64,000 nt of DNA from Vibrio sp. 99-70-13A1 (lineage in GTDB: Bacteria > Pseudomonadota > Gammaproteobacteria > Enterobacterales > Vibrionaceae). The stretch lies in NCBI RefSeq assembly GCF_013114625.1, contig NZ_VTXD01000007.1, positions 1 to 64,000 of the forward strand. The letters are read 5' to 3'. The notes under the pieces were generated by a model that saw nothing but the letters and a program-made list of their open reading frames with translations, did not search any database and had not been told where the DNA came from. Every line of letters starts with the position of its first letter. Positions within the stretch are counted from its first letter, which is position 1. This document shows, in pieces, positions 46,094-58,859 of the stretch. A program made the translations under genes and the position numbers.

Positions 46094-48739
46094 GTGAAGT
46101 TCATAAAGCGATTATTCATATTTACATTGATTTGCATGATTCTTGGAGTCGGTACAATTTTTGGGTTCTATTATTATGTAAAACCTGAATTACCAGATGT
46201 TGCAACTTTGCGCGATGTCGAACTCCAAACACCTATGCAAGTGTTCAGTCAAGACGGTAAATTGATTTCACAATTTGGTGAAAAACGCCGTAACCCAGTG
46301 AAGTATGAAGATATTCCACAGCACTTAATTGAGGCTTTGATCGCAACCGAAGACAGCCGTTTTTACGACCACCCGGGAATCGACCCAATTGGTATTACTC
46401 GTGCCGCTCTAGTAGTTGCGATGTCAGGTTCAGCGAAACAAGGTGCAAGTACGATTACTCAGCAGCTTGCGCGTAACTTTTTCTTATCGAATGAGAAAAA
46501 GATCATGCGTAAGATTAAAGAGATCTTTATTGCGATCCACATTGAGCAACTTCTTAGTAAAGAAGAGATCTTAGAGCTATACGTAAATAAGATTTTCCTT
46601 GGCCACCGTTCATACGGGTTTGGTGCCGCTGGTCGTGTCTACTTCGGAAAAGATCTTTCTGAGCTTACTCTTAGTGAACTTGCGACTTTAGCGGGTATGC
46701 CTAAAGCCCCTTCAACAATGAACCCTATCTATTCTTTAGAGCGAGCAACCAATCGTCGTAATGTCGTTTTAATGCGTATGCTTGATGAACGCTACATTAC
46801 TCAAGAAGAATACGATGAGGCGCGTGCTGAAGAACTAACCTCGAAATACCACGGTGCAGAGATCAAACTAAGCGCTCCTTATGTAGCAGAAGTTGCACGA
46901 GCTTGGATGGTAAAACAATACGGTGAAAATGCTTATACTTCAGGCATGAAGGTCTACACCACTATTGACTCTAAACTGCAAAAAGCCGCGAATAAAGCCG
47001 CGATTAATAACCTTTTAGCTTACGATGAGCGTCACGGTTATCGAGGTGCTGAAAAAATCCTTTGGCAAACCGAGCAATCCATTTGGGATCAAGAGCAGAT
47101 CATCAAGCACCTGAAGTCACAACCAACTTATGGCTCTCTTTTGCCAGCAGTCGTGACTGGTGTTACCAATAAAACAGCCACAGCTTGGGTGAAGAACAAA
47201 GGCGAAGTGACCATTGAATGGTCAAACATGAACTGGGCGCGCAAGTTTTTGACGGATGAACGCCAAGGTTCAGCACCTAAACAAGCTCAAGATATTCTTG
47301 CTCTGGGTGAGCAGATTTGGGTACGCCGCGTTGATAACATGGCTGACCCCTCTTCTGAAGAAACTGAAACCGAAACAGACATCGCTATCGATGAAAATAC
47401 TCCAGAAGCAGTTGAAGCAATCTGGCGTTTAAGCCAAGTTCCTAATGCCAATACTGCCTTTGTCGCGATGAACCCTGATAATGGCGCGGTGTTGTCTATG
47501 GTCGGTGGCTTTAACTTTGTTCATAACAAATTCAACCGTGCGACTCAGTCTATTCGACAAGTCGGCTCTGGTATCAAACCATTTATTTACTCGGCTGCTA
47601 TTGATGAAGGCTTAACACTGGCCTCATTAATCAATGACGCGCCAATTAACAAGTGGGATAAAAGCCAAGGCACCGCGTGGAGACCTAAAAATTCACCACC
47701 TACTTATGTAGGTCCAACTCGCTTGCGTATTGGTTTAGCTCAATCGAAAAACGTGATGGCAGTGAGAGTACTGCGTGAAGTCGGCTTAGATGATACTCGT
47801 AACTACCTTACCCGCTTTGGTTTTGATATTGATGAAGTGCCACGCTCAGAAACTATCGCGCTGGGTGCGGGTAGCTTAACGCCAATGGAAGTGGCTCAAG
47901 GTTACTCAGTATTTGCGAATGGTGGTTACTATGTTGAACCATTCTACATTAGTCATATAGAAACACCGTTTGGTGAGATTGAATTCGAAGCTCAACCTAA
48001 AGTGGTTTGTCACCAAGATTGCCAACCACAAACGGATTTAGTCGATCTATCATCGCTAGAGCCTGCGAACCCCGGGAGCACAGTTCTAACAGAGACTGAA
48101 CTTCCGACTGCCTCTATCGCCGATGAATTTAATGAGCACGATGTACTAGAAGAGCCACAATTTGCTCCTCAAGTTATTTCTGAACAAACGGCATTCCTAG
48201 TTCGCGAAATGATGTACAGCAATATTTGGGGTGGTGGTAATTGGCGTGAAGGTACTGGTTGGAATGGTACTGGCTGGCGCGCTCAACCACTCAAGCGTCG
48301 TGACATTGGTGGAAAAACAGGTACAACCAACGATTCAAAAGACACTTGGTACAGCGGTTATGGGCCAGGTCTTGTCGCAACGGTTTGGGTTGGCTTTGAT
48401 AATCACAACCGTAAGTTAGGCAGAACAAAAACCAACAATAACCTTGGTAAAGGGCAAACAACAGGGGCAGAAGCTGGTGCTAAAACGGCGCAACCTGCAT
48501 GGGTTGACTTCATGAGTATGGCTTTAGCTGATGTGCCTGCTCAAAGAAAATCATTACCTGAGAACATTGTAAGAGTAAGAATCGATCGTGAAACTGGTCT
48601 ATTAACTAACAAGTCCGATGGTTCATCAATGTTTGAATATTTCTTAAAAGGCACTGAGCCAACAGAATTCATTAACGAAACATTTAGTAATGACATTTAC
48701 TCAACATCCTCTGGTGAAACTGAAGAAGAGCTATTTTAA
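46094..48739 (+). CDS. mrcA: Penicillin-binding protein 1A
   Basis: An 881-residue bifunctional peptidoglycan synthase: membrane anchor (about 5-27), glycosyltransferase domain (EDSRFYDHPGIDP, GASTITQQLARN, ELYVNKIFLG), an OB/ODD-like region, and transpeptidase domain with SxxK in VGSGIKPFIY, SxN in AQSKNVMA and KTG in IGGKTGTTNDSKDTWY. GTG start at 46094. It is followed by a strong terminator. Divergent from pilM. Confidence 0.97.
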   Translation: MKFIKRLFIFTLICMILGVGTIFGFYYYVKPELPDVATLRDVELQTPMQVFSQDGKLISQFGEKRRNPVKYEDIPQHLIEALIATEDSRFYDHPGIDPIGITRAALVVAMSGSAKQGASTITQQLARNFFLSNEKKIMRKIKEIFIAIHIEQLLSKEEILELYVNKIFLGHRSYGFGAAGRVYFGKDLSELTLSELATLAGMPKAPSTMNPIYSLERATNRRNVVLMRMLDERYITQEEYDEARAEELTSKYHGAEIKLSAPYVAEVARAWMVKQYGENAYTSGMKVYTTIDSKLQKAANKAAINNLLAYDERHGYRGAEKILWQTEQSIWDQEQIIKHLKSQPTYGSLLPAVVTGVTNKTATAWVKNKGEVTIEWSNMNWARKFLTDERQGSAPKQAQDILALGEQIWVRRVDNMADPSSEETETETDIAIDENTPEAVEAIWRLSQVPNANTAFVAMNPDNGAVLSMVGGFNFVHNKFNRATQSIRQVGSGIKPFIYSAAIDEGLTLASLINDAPINKWDKSQGTAWRPKNSPPTYVGPTRLRIGLAQSKNVMAVRVLREVGLDDTRNYLTRFGFDIDEVPRSETIALGAGSLTPMEVAQGYSVFANGGYYVEPFYISHIETPFGEIEFEAQPKVVCHQDCQPQTDLVDLSSLEPANPGSTVLTETELPTASIADEFNEHDVLEEPQFAPQVISEQTAFLVREMMYSNIWGGGNWREGTGWNGTGWRAQPLKRRDIGGKTGTTNDSKDTWYSGYGPGLVATVWVGFDNHNRKLGRTKTNNNLGKGQTTGAEAGAKTAQPAWVDFMSMALADVPAQRKSLPENIVRVRIDRETGLLTNKSDGSSMFEYFLKGTEPTEFINETFSNDIYSTSSGETEEELF

Positions 48740-48763
48740 CAAAGCCGTTCATTTGGTCTAGAT

Positions 48764-48801
48764 AAAGGGCAGATATTGAAAATCAATATCTGCCCTTTTT
48801 T
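48764..48801. terminator. Strong terminator between mrcA and oxyR
   Basis: AAAGGGCAGATATTGA with its complement forms a perfect 16-bp stem with a 3-base loop, followed by TTT. The two genes converge here; the A run on the other side lets it serve both. Confidence 0.9.
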
Positions 48802-48849
48802 AATCTTAACTGTAGCAACTCACTCTAGTCATCAAGCCTAGTGTCATAC

Positions 48850-49752
48850 CTAAAAACGAGAGCTGACTCGCTCAAGTTGCTGACTAATCACTTCAGCAAG
48901 TTGCTCAAAACGAGGTCTTAATGGTGAACCAGGGCGATACGCCACCACAATACGTCGTGATGGCGTAGGGTTTACTGCGGGTAAATAACACACCCCATCT
49001 TTTTTCTTTTCGCTTGGAATCGATAACTCTGGTAATAGAGTAATTCCAGCTCCAGCCGCCACCATATTGCGCAAGGTTTCTAAACTCGTGGCTTTGAACC
49101 TTTCATCATCTTTTGCGCCCGCTGCAAAACAAAAGCCCAATGCTTGATCGCGTAAGCAATGACCATCACCTAAAGCTAAAACGGTTTGACCATTAAGCTG
49201 CAACATATCAACGCTGTCTTGTTTTGCCCACTCATGGTCACACGGTACTGCGACGCTCAAAGGTTCATCATAAACATCAATCTCTTTGAAAGCCGCCGTT
49301 TCATCCACTGCGGCCAGTACCAAGCAATCCAATTTGCCATCTTCTAACTGACTCACCAGTTGATGGGTCTGAGCTTCATGCAAATAGAGCTCAAGATCTG
49401 GGAAGCTCTCTTTCAGATGAGGTATAATCTTAGGCAAGATATAAGGACCAACTGTTGGAATGAATCCAATATGCATAGGACCTGTCATAGACTCTCCATG
49501 CCCGCTAGCCATTTCTTTAAACGTCTTCACTTCCGCTAAGATACGCTTTGCTTGATCGACAAGCTGCAGCCCAGATTCTGTAAAAATCACTTTTCTTGGA
49601 CTACGCTCTGTTAGCTGCAAACCGATTTCATCTTCCAGTTTACGGATTTGCCCACTAAGCGTTGGTTGGCTGACAAAGCACGCCTCGGCAGCTTTTCTAA
49701 AGTGTTTATGCTCAGCAAGAGCCACTAAGTATTCAAAGTCACGAATGTTCAT
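48850..49752 (-). CDS. oxyR: Hydrogen-peroxide-sensing regulator OxyR
   Basis: A 300-residue LysR-type regulator. N-terminal winged helix-turn-helix (FRKAAEACFVSQPTLSGQIR), C-terminal sensing domain with the two redox cysteines of E. coli OxyR in GHCLRDQALGFC (Cys at 9-residue spacing, corresponding to 199 and 208). Oxidation forms the disulfide that activates peroxide-defence genes. Divergent from the Prx-Grx gene, with a candidate operator between them. Confidence 0.97.
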   Translation of the reverse strand: MNIRDFEYLVALAEHKHFRKAAEACFVSQPTLSGQIRKLEDEIGLQLTERSPRKVIFTESGLQLVDQAKRILAEVKTFKEMASGHGESMTGPMHIGFIPTVGPYILPKIIPHLKESFPDLELYLHEAQTHQLVSQLEDGKLDCLVLAAVDETAAFKEIDVYDEPLSVAVPCDHEWAKQDSVDMLQLNGQTVLALGDGHCLRDQALGFCFAAGAKDDERFKATSLETLRNMVAAGAGITLLPELSIPSEKKKDGVCYLPAVNPTPSRRIVVAYRPGSPLRPRFEQLAEVISQQLERVSSRF

Positions 49753-49825
49753 GAGCTGTCTCTTACCTCTGGTTTTAATAAGAACATGGGTCTGAATGGA
49801 AATTTTTTAGGATAAATTACTTTTG

Positions 49826-49840
49826 ATAGAATTTACCTAT
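49826..49840. promoter_or_regulatory. Candidate OxyR operator between oxyR and the Prx-Grx gene
   Basis: ATAG-N7-CTAT (49826-49829 and 49837-49840) matches one half of the OxyR consensus, which uses two such units spaced by 5 bases; the second unit here is poor. It lies in the 222-base divergent gap, 80-150 bases from either start. Prediction only. Confidence 0.4.
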
Positions 49841-49974
49841 CAAAACCATAACATCAAACGATTAGAGCTATCAAAGAATTTATCTAATAATGGGCTCAAC
49901 GAAACGAAACAGAGCAAAGAAAAACGTTAAGCTCTGATAGAACAAAATTAAAAATACTATTTAAGGAAATCAAT

Positions 49975-50703
49975 ATGTTTGCATCTAAAGAAGGTCAATC
50001 AATCCCTCAAGTAACATTCCCAACTCGCCAAGGCGATGCATGGGTTAACGTAACGACGGAAGAGCTATTCAAAGACAAGACAGTTATCGTATTCAGCCTA
50101 CCAGGCGCGTTTACACCAACCTGTTCTTCAAGCCACCTACCTCGTTACAATGAACTGCACTCAGTGTTCAAAGAAAACGGCGTTGATGACATCCTTTGTG
50201 TTTCTGTAAACGACACGTTCGTAATGAACGCATGGAAAGCAGACCAAGAAGCTGAAAAAATCACATTCATCCCAGATGGCAACGGTGACTTCACAGACGG
50301 CATGGGTATGCTAGTTGAGAAAAACGACATCGGCTTCGGCAAACGTTCATGGCGTTACAGCATGCTGGTTAAAAACGGCGTGGTAGAAAAAATGTTCATC
50401 GAAGAAGACGTACCAGGCGACCCGTTCAAGGTTTCTGATGCTGATACTATGCTTAACTACCTTGCTCCTGAACACAAAGAGCAAGAGTCAATCACAGTAT
50501 TCACTAAGCCAGGCTGTCCTTTCTGTATGAAAGCGAAACAAAACCTAATCGACAAAGGTCTAAACTACGAAGAAGTGGTTCTAGGTAAAGACGCAACAAC
50601 AGTAAGCCTACGTGCAATCTCTGGTCGCACAACAGTTCCTCAAGTATTCATCGGTGGCAAACACATCGGTGGTAGCGAAGAACTAGAAGCTTTCCTAGCT
50701 TAA
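49975..50703 (+). CDS. Peroxiredoxin-glutaredoxin fusion (Prx5-Grx)
   Basis: A 242-residue hybrid peroxidase. Residues 1-160 are Prx5-type with peroxidatic Cys50 in [13 protein letters not shown]; residues about 170-242 are a glutaredoxin with active site CPFC ([12 protein letters not shown]). The fused Grx recycles the Prx with glutathione, as shown for the Haemophilus and Vibrio type enzymes. Divergent from oxyR, so peroxide induction is likely. It lies 189 bases before a flavoprotein disulfide reductase. Confidence 0.96.
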   Translation: MFASKEGQSIPQVTFPTRQGDAWVNVTTEELFKDKTVIVFSLPGAFTPTCSSSHLPRYNELHSVFKENGVDDILCVSVNDTFVMNAWKADQEAEKITFIPDGNGDFTDGMGMLVEKNDIGFGKRSWRYSMLVKNGVVEKMFIEEDVPGDPFKVSDADTMLNYLAPEHKEQESITVFTKPGCPFCMKAKQNLIDKGLNYEEVVLGKDATTVSLRAISGRTTVPQVFIGGKHIGGSEELEAFLA

Positions 50704-50892
50704 TTGCTTAGTCGCTAATAATCGCTTAAACCTTTAAATAACTTAAGCGATACCAGCTAACCCACCCTCTTGTGGGTTAGCTACACCTAATAAACAAAAT
50801 CACAAAACTGACCCGCAATCCTAACTCTCAAAAAGTCATCAGAGTTGGAGGGGTTCGTTCAAACTAAATTTAGCCATTGCGAGAAAATTATT

Positions 50893-52359
50893 ATGAAACA
50901 AGTCAATGTAGATGTAGCAGTTATCGGGGGCGGTACAGCAGGTCTAGGTTCTTACCGCGCTGCAAAAGCACACACTGACAGTGTTGTGATGATTGAAGGC
51001 GGTCCTTACGGTACAACCTGTGCTCGTGTTGGTTGTATGCCATCTAAACTGCTTATTGCAGCCGCAGAAAGCGTACACCAAATAGAGAAAGCTCCGGCTT
51101 TTGGCGTTCACCCACAAGGTGATATCGTGATTAACGGTCGTGAAGTGATGGACCGAGTGAAGTTTGAGCGTGACCGTTTTGTTGGTTTTGTTTTAGAAGG
51201 TGTTGATGAAATCCCAGAGCAAGACAAGATCTCTGGTTACGCAAAATTTTTAGACGACAACACACTACAGATTGATGACCATACCGTTGTGACCGCTAAA
51301 CGCATTGTTATTGCAACAGGTTCTCGCCCTGCATACCCTGCAGTTTGGAATGAACTGGGTGATCGTCTGATCATTAACGATGACGTATTCAGTTGGGATG
51401 ACTTACCAGAATCGGTTGCGGTATTTGGCCCTGGTGTTATTGGTCTAGAGCTTGGTCAATCACTACACCGCTTAGGTGTGAAGACAAAGCTATTCGGTTT
51501 AGGTGGTCAAGTGGGTCCTGTAACCGACCCAGAGATCATGGCTTACGCAGACAAAGCCTTCAATGAAGAGTTCTATCTAGATGCTGATGTAAAAATCGAA
51601 AGTATGATACGTATTACTACTGAATCAGGTGAGCCACGTGTCGAAATCCAGTTCATCAATAAACAAGGTGAACTAGAAACTAACGTCGTTGAATACGTAC
51701 TAGCAGCAACAGGTCGTCGTCCTAACACAGACAAACTGGGGCTAGAGAACACTTCTCTTGAGCTTGATGAACGTGGTGTACCAATCGCCGATCACTACAC
51801 GCTACAAACATCACTACCATCTGTATTTATCGCAGGTGACGCAAGCAACCAACTGCCTCTTCTGCATGAAGCAGCAGACCAAGCACGTATTGCTGGTGAC
51901 AACGCAGGTCGATTCCCTGAGATTCGTGCAGGTCTACGCCGCTCTAAAATCTCAGCGGTATTCTCTGACCCGCAAATCGCGATGGTTGGCGAAACGTACA
52001 AAGAGATCACTACTCGCTTAGGCACATGTGGTTGTTTCGCAACAGGTGAAGTGTCTTTCGAGAACCAAGGTCGTTCCCGAGTGATGCTACGCAACAAAGG
52101 TATTTTGCACGTATACGGTGAGCAAGGTACAGGGCGCTTCCTTGGTGCTGAAATGATGGGACCAAATGCAGAACACTTGGCTCACTTATTAGCATGGGCA
52201 CACCAGAACAAGATGACGGTTTCTGAAATGCTAGATATGCCGTTCTACCACCCAGTAATTGAAGAAGGTGTACGAACAGCTCTACGTGATTTGAATGCGA
52301 AACTGCACCTTGGCCCTGAGATGGTGAAACACTGTCTAGATTGTGGTCCTGGCTGTTAA
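50893..52359 (+). CDS. Flavoprotein disulfide reductase (dihydrolipoamide dehydrogenase-like) with Cys-rich tail
   Basis: A 488-residue FAD/NAD(P)H enzyme: FAD motif VIGGGTAGLGSY (about 10-21), redox cysteines 43 and 48 in CARVGC, NAD(P) motif VFGPGVIGLELGQSL (about 184-198), FAD-binding FIAGDASNQL (about 315), and C-terminal His-Glu dyad in FYHPVIEEG. The last residues are CLDCGPGC, three cysteines in a tail absent from lipoyl dehydrogenases of the pyruvate complex. A start at 50845 was rejected in favour of the ATG at 50893. Substrate unknown: lipoamide, glutathione or another disulfide. Position beside Prx-Grx and oxyR suggests a redox-defence role. Confidence 0.88.
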   Translation: MKQVNVDVAVIGGGTAGLGSYRAAKAHTDSVVMIEGGPYGTTCARVGCMPSKLLIAAAESVHQIEKAPAFGVHPQGDIVINGREVMDRVKFERDRFVGFVLEGVDEIPEQDKISGYAKFLDDNTLQIDDHTVVTAKRIVIATGSRPAYPAVWNELGDRLIINDDVFSWDDLPESVAVFGPGVIGLELGQSLHRLGVKTKLFGLGGQVGPVTDPEIMAYADKAFNEEFYLDADVKIESMIRITTESGEPRVEIQFINKQGELETNVVEYVLAATGRRPNTDKLGLENTSLELDERGVPIADHYTLQTSLPSVFIAGDASNQLPLLHEAADQARIAGDNAGRFPEIRAGLRRSKISAVFSDPQIAMVGETYKEITTRLGTCGCFATGEVSFENQGRSRVMLRNKGILHVYGEQGTGRFLGAEMMGPNAEHLAHLLAWAHQNKMTVSEMLDMPFYHPVIEEGVRTALRDLNAKLHLGPEMVKHCLDCGPGC

Positions 52360-52466
52360 TCTCAGTTCACTCGAAAAATAGCAGCTTGATCTGCGAGCAA
52401 CGATTAGATACTAAAAAGGAAAGCCATGAGCTTTCCTTTTTGTATTTTTATCCGCTAGAAAAACTA

Positions 52467-52814
52467 TTATTTCTCAGCGGCAACCACAGAGATTTCAACC
52501 AATAATGCTTCACGAGCCATATCTGCAGTAACACATGCACGTGCAGGTGCATGGCCTTCAGGAACCCATGCATCCCAGACAGCGTTCATTTCTTGGAAAT
52601 CATCCATAGTTTTAATATAGATAGTCGCTGACAGCATATGCTCTTTGTCACTACCAGCTTGTTCAAGTAGAGCTTCCACTTTATCAAGCATGGTTTGAGT
52701 TTGCTCTTTAATGCCTTGAGTAGCATCGGCACACACTTGACCACATAAATAGATCGTCCCATTGTGCTTCACAATACGGCTCATACGTTGCTTCGTTTCT
52801 TGGCGCTCAATCAT
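52467..52814 (-). CDS. RidA/YjgF/YER057c family protein
   Basis: A 115-residue protein of the RidA superfamily with the small barrel pattern: GTIYLCGQV near the start and [18 protein letters not shown] at the end, including the conserved Arg of the active cleft (PARACV). RidA proper hydrolyses reactive enamines; this divergent paralogue lacks proof of that activity. Its own start is the ATG at 52812-52814; no operon partner on this strand. Confidence 0.88.
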   Translation of the reverse strand: MIERQETKQRMSRIVKHNGTIYLCGQVCADATQGIKEQTQTMLDKVEALLEQAGSDKEHMLSATIYIKTMDDFQEMNAVWDAWVPEGHAPARACVTADMAREALLVEISVVAAEK

Positions 52815-52901
52815 CAACTTTCTCTCTCTAAGCCACCGTAATTAAAAATCCGATGACGTGTTATTATCTAGGCAATAAGCATAACGCGAATTAAACCTAA
52901 T

Positions 52902-53153
52902 ATGACATGTGTTAGATGCAATAAAACTGAAAAAATCACACAGAAACTTGGCCGCTGCCAACGCTGTATGAATCAACTCACAGTGTTATCTATTCTTAGC
53001 TGGGGCGTATGGTGGTTATTTTTCAAAGAAGATCCAAAAACAATTAATGCCATTGCGTTGATGATGGCAGCTTGTGCGTTTAGCGGATTGTTAAGCATTC
53101 ATTTAGTGATGAAATTTGTAATCCTTCCTCTTGGAAAAAGAAACGCTAAATAA
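52902..53153 (+). CDS. DUF3624 small membrane protein
   Basis: An 83-residue protein: four N-terminal cysteines in two CxxC pairs (CVRC and CQRC) suggest a small zinc or metal knuckle, then two membrane helices (about 28-44 and 50-75). The pattern fits DUF3624, which I recall as Vibrio-enriched, function unknown. It is short, but start, stop and terminator (53210-53241) are well placed. Confidence 0.82.
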   Translation: MTCVRCNKTEKITQKLGRCQRCMNQLTVLSILSWGVWWLFFKEDPKTINAIALMMAACAFSGLLSIHLVMKFVILPLGKRNAK

Positions 53154-53209
53154 CTCGTCGATAAACACTAAAAAGATAAATAGACAGATTAACAAACGAC
53201 AGATAGAAA

Positions 53210-53241
53210 AAAGCCCCAAAACCAATCGATTTTGGGGCTTT
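53210..53241 (+). terminator. Rho-independent terminator after the DUF3624 gene
   Basis: AAAGCCCCAAAA and TTTTGGGGCTTT form a perfect 12-bp stem with an 8-base loop, followed by a C and T-rich sequence. Confidence 0.83.
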
Positions 53242-53303
53242 CTTAGATAAATCTAAGAAAAAGCAGTGGTACTTTAATAGACCGGACTTTTCTTAATTTG
53301 TTC

Positions 53304-53331
53304 CCAAAAAAGATCAGATTTTTGATCTTTT
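53304..53331 (-). terminator. Rho-independent terminator of the argC-B-G-H operon
   Basis: AAAAGATCA, loop, TGATCTTTT then more T on the minus strand, about 25 bases after the argH stop. Confidence 0.72.
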
Positions 53332-53356
53332 ATTTAGGCATAATAAAATCAATACC

Positions 53357-55569
<2,213 letters not shown>

Positions 55570-56781
55570 TTACTTTTGGCTATTCAGAGCACGAATACGG
55601 CTTGATAGCGAGTAAAGACGGATGAAACCTTCAGCATGGCTTTGGTCGTAAACTTCATCTTCACCAAAGGTTGCAAACTCTTCTGAATATAGGCTGTTAT
55701 CAGAACGCTTCTGAGTCACCGTTGCATGACCTTTGTAAAGTTTGATAACCACTTCACCATTCACGTCTTGTGCTAGTTCTTCTGTCGCTGCAAGAATTGA
55801 CTTACATAGCGGAGTGAACCAACGACCGTCGTATACAAGGTGAGAAGCTTTAACACCTAGCTCTTCACGGAATTCGAATGCCGCTTTATCAAGAACCAGT
55901 TGCTCGACTGCACGCAAAGCTTCCATCATAATTGTGCCACCTGGAGTTTCATAACAGCCACGAGACTTCATGCCAACAAGACGGTTTTCTACTATATCGA
56001 TACGACCAACACCGTGCTTTGCACCTTTCTCATTTAGGTAAACCAGTGCGTTGTATGGCGTCATTGTTTCGCCATCAACCGCAACCACTTCGCCTTTTTC
56101 AACTTTAAGCGTCACTGTTTCAGATTCGTTTGGTGCTTGTTCAGGGTCTACAGTCCACGCCCAGCAATCTTCATCAGGTGCGTTCCATGTATTTTCTAGA
56201 ACACCGCCTTCTGTAGAGATGTGCCATGCGTTTGCATCACGCGAGTAAATCTTAGTAAGAGAAGCCGTACAAGGAATGTTACGCTCTGCTAGGTAATCTA
56301 GGCACTCTTCGCGGCTCACTAGATCCCACTCACGCCAAGGTGCAATTACGTGTAGATCCGGTGCTAGTGCAGCAAATGCGCCTTCAAAACGAACTTGGTC
56401 ATTACCCTTACCGGTACAGCCGTGACATAGAGCGTCAGCACCGACTTTACGTGCAACTTCAACCTGAGCTTTCGCAATGATTGGACGAGCCATTGAAGTA
56501 CCTAGCAGGTATTTACCTTCGTAGTAAGCGCCAGTTTTTAGTGTTGGGTAGATGTAATCTGCCACCATCTCTTCTTTAAGGTCAGCGATGTAACACTCAG
56601 AAGCACCAGATGCGATCGCTTTCTCTTCAATGCCAATCAATTCTTCGTCGCCTTGGCCAACATCTGCGACAAACGCAACTACTTCACAGTCATAATTCTC
56701 TTTCAACCATGGAATGATTACTGATGTGTCTAGACCGCCAGAGTAGGCTACTACAACTTTCTTTACGTTAACTTTGCTCAT
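55570..56781 (-). CDS. argG: Argininosuccinate synthase
   Basis: A 403-residue ATP-dependent synthase joining citrulline and aspartate. N-type ATP motif [14 protein letters not shown] (about 9-22), citrulline-binding [13 protein letters not shown] and the [15 protein letters not shown] segment. The ATG at 56779-56781 has a strong AGGAG; a longer frame starts at 56811. Follows argB by about 120 bases. Confidence 0.97.
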   Translation of the reverse strand: MSKVNVKKVVVAYSGGLDTSVIIPWLKENYDCEVVAFVADVGQGDEELIGIEEKAIASGASECYIADLKEEMVADYIYPTLKTGAYYEGKYLLGTSMARPIIAKAQVEVARKVGADALCHGCTGKGNDQVRFEGAFAALAPDLHVIAPWREWDLVSREECLDYLAERNIPCTASLTKIYSRDANAWHISTEGGVLENTWNAPDEDCWAWTVDPEQAPNESETVTLKVEKGEVVAVDGETMTPYNALVYLNEKGAKHGVGRIDIVENRLVGMKSRGCYETPGGTIMMEALRAVEQLVLDKAAFEFREELGVKASHLVYDGRWFTPLCKSILAATEELAQDVNGEVVIKLYKGHATVTQKRSDNSLYSEEFATFGEDEVYDQSHAEGFIRLYSLSSRIRALNSQK

Positions 56782-56901
56782 TTTATTTCTCCTAATTTCC
56801 ATACTGCACATGGCGGTCAGCGTTGGAAATGACTTTAATAGTTATATGCTTGTACTAAATATTTTGTCTAAAATTCTTTAAGTAGCGACTCACCATGAGA
56901 C

Positions 56902-57690
56902 CTACTGAGGTAAAAACTGTGTTCCTATGCTCTTACCTGAAAAAAGTTGTGTTAGCTTTTCTGGGTATCGCCAAGTGGCAACTTCGATTGGTCGTCCTAG
57001 GTCGTTCGCGGCTTCTAATGCAGCTTGGACTTTAACGATCATGCCATCTGTAATCACTTTCCCTGTAATAAGGTCATCAGCTTGCTGTTGGTTGAGGCTT
57101 GGAATCAAATGACCTTTGCCATCCAATACACCGCTTACATCAGAAAGCAGCACCAATTCAGCATCCAAAGCACCTGCAACCGCAACGGCTGCTTGATCTG
57201 CATTTACATTCATTAATTGACCATCATTCGTTAAGCCAATTGAACTAATAATAGGTAGGGCACCTGCATTAAGAATGGCTTGCAGAACAGTTGAGTCACC
57301 CGGCTCAGCTTTACCTACAGCACCCAATTCAGGGTTTAACTCGCTAACTTTACACAAACCACCATCAGCGAGACTCAAACCAACAGCATTCAAACCATCT
57401 TTAATCGCTTGACCTTGAAGTAACTTGTTCGCTGTGCCTGCAAGTGCACCTGCGATCAATGGAATTTGATCATAAGGGGTCACACGTAGCCCCTCTTTTT
57501 TTACGGTTTCAAGGTTTAGCTTGTTCATCAAGTCATCAACAAGGTAACCGCCACCATGCACAATCACAATTGGACGCTGAGCTTGTTGTTGGTAAGTAGA
57601 AATAGCACCAAATACTTGAGTTAGCGTATCAGGAGAAGACAGTGCAGCTCCACCTAACTTTATGATTAATGGTTGTTTATTAAGGCTCAT
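56902..57690 (-). CDS. argB: Acetylglutamate kinase
   Basis: A 262-residue kinase, second step of arginine synthesis. Glycine-rich [10 protein letters not shown] (about 9-18), [12 protein letters not shown] and [16 protein letters not shown]. The short form lacking the arginine-feedback N-terminal extension found in other bacteria, as in enterobacteria. ATG at 57688-57690 chosen (AAGGA upstream); a frame extends to 57750 over argC. Next gene after argC. Confidence 0.95.
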   Translation of the reverse strand: MSLNKQPLIIKLGGAALSSPDTLTQVFGAISTYQQQAQRPIVIVHGGGYLVDDLMNKLNLETVKKEGLRVTPYDQIPLIAGALAGTANKLLQGQAIKDGLNAVGLSLADGGLCKVSELNPELGAVGKAEPGDSTVLQAILNAGALPIISSIGLTNDGQLMNVNADQAAVAVAGALDAELVLLSDVSGVLDGKGHLIPSLNQQQADDLITGKVITDGMIVKVQAALEAANDLGRPIEVATWRYPEKLTQLFSGKSIGTQFLPQ

Positions 57691-57701
57691 GACAAGATTC
57701 C

Positions 57702-58706
57702 TTACACTAGCGCAGTTAATGACTGAAAGCCATACCGTAAATTTAAACACTGCATCGCTTGGCTAGATGCACCTTTTAACAAGTTATCAATCGCAGACAC
57801 CACGATGATATGCTGACCTTGAACCTTCCACCCTAAATCGCAAAATGGCGTGTTTTCAACGTCTTGAATTCTTGGTAGCTTATCTTCAAGAATTCTGACC
57901 GCAGGCTTACCTTGGTAAGCTTGCTCAAAAGCTTCTTGTATCTGTTGTTCTGTCACGCCTTCAGCCAGTTTCATGGTGATAGTCGCTAGAATGCCACGCT
58001 TAAAATTTCCAAGGTGCGGCGTGAAAATCACATCACACCCTAAGTGGGCAGCAATCTCTGGCTGGTGGCGGTGAGTAAAAACGCCATAAGGCTGTAAGCT
58101 CACTTCACAAAAGCTATTCACCATGCTCGCTTTACGACCGGCTCCCGTTACACCACTGGTCGCGTTAATCACTGGCCATTGGTTTTCATCAATCAAATTA
58201 GCTTCAACCAAGGGTTTAATTGCCAGTTGTGATGCTGTTGGATAACAACCTGCTACCGCGACCAATTGAGCTTCTTTGATTTCTTGCTCATTCCACTCAG
58301 CTAAACCGTAAGCAGCTTTATCAAGCCATTGATCATGTTGATGCTCGAAACCGTAGAATTCTTGATAAAAGTTTTCACCTTTCACTCTAAAAGCACCCGA
58401 TAGGTCGAATACTTGGCAATCGTTCTCTAGAAAGATTGGCGCTAGGTCATGACTTACTTCATGCGCAGTCGCTAAGAAAATTACATCTGACTGCTTTGCC
58501 ACTTCTTCAGGGTTGATTAACGGTTGCACTGGCATATCAATCAGCCCTGCTAACTTACCGTGAAGTGCCGCAATAGGTTTACCTGCGTCTACACTATTGG
58601 CTGAGACATATAAACCTGATAGCGTGAGCTCAGGGTGTCTATTTATCATTAGAGCCAGTTCTGCTCCTGTGTAGCCGCTTGCGCCAATGATCGTCGTTTT
58701 CAGCAT
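57702..58706 (-). CDS. argC: N-acetyl-gamma-glutamyl-phosphate reductase
   Basis: A 334-residue NADPH-dependent reductase. N-terminal Rossmann [16 protein letters not shown], catalytic Cys in [11 protein letters not shown] (about 154), and the [14 protein letters not shown] [11 protein letters not shown] (about 218). First gene of argC-B-G-H, divergent from argE with 153 bases between them, the classic divergent arg promoter site. Confidence 0.96.
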   Translation of the reverse strand: MLKTTIIGASGYTGAELALMINRHPELTLSGLYVSANSVDAGKPIAALHGKLAGLIDMPVQPLINPEEVAKQSDVIFLATAHEVSHDLAPIFLENDCQVFDLSGAFRVKGENFYQEFYGFEHQHDQWLDKAAYGLAEWNEQEIKEAQLVAVAGCYPTASQLAIKPLVEANLIDENQWPVINATSGVTGAGRKASMVNSFCEVSLQPYGVFTHRHQPEIAAHLGCDVIFTPHLGNFKRGILATITMKLAEGVTEQQIQEAFEQAYQGKPAVRILEDKLPRIQDVENTPFCDLGWKVQGQHIIVVSAIDNLLKGASSQAMQCLNLRYGFQSLTALV

Positions 58707-58785
58707 CTCAACACATCCATTCTTGAGGTAAGTTACATTTCAAATTTGACTATTCATACTTAATTTTTAGCTTTATTTGATTTCT

Positions 58786-58807
58786 TATGCATTAAATATG
58801 ATTTAAT
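58786..58807. promoter_or_regulatory. Candidate ArgR box and palindrome in the argC-argE divergent promoter
   Basis: TATGCATTAAATATGATT (58786-58803) matches the left half of the ArgR consensus well and the right half poorly; ATTAAAT and ATTTAAT (58791-58807) also form a perfect 7-bp palindrome. The position between argC and argE is where ArgR acts in E. coli. Prediction only. Confidence 0.4.
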
Positions 58808-58859
58808 ATGTGTTTTACCGACTTATGGTTTTCCTGTCAATAGTAGAAGTGAAGTTATT

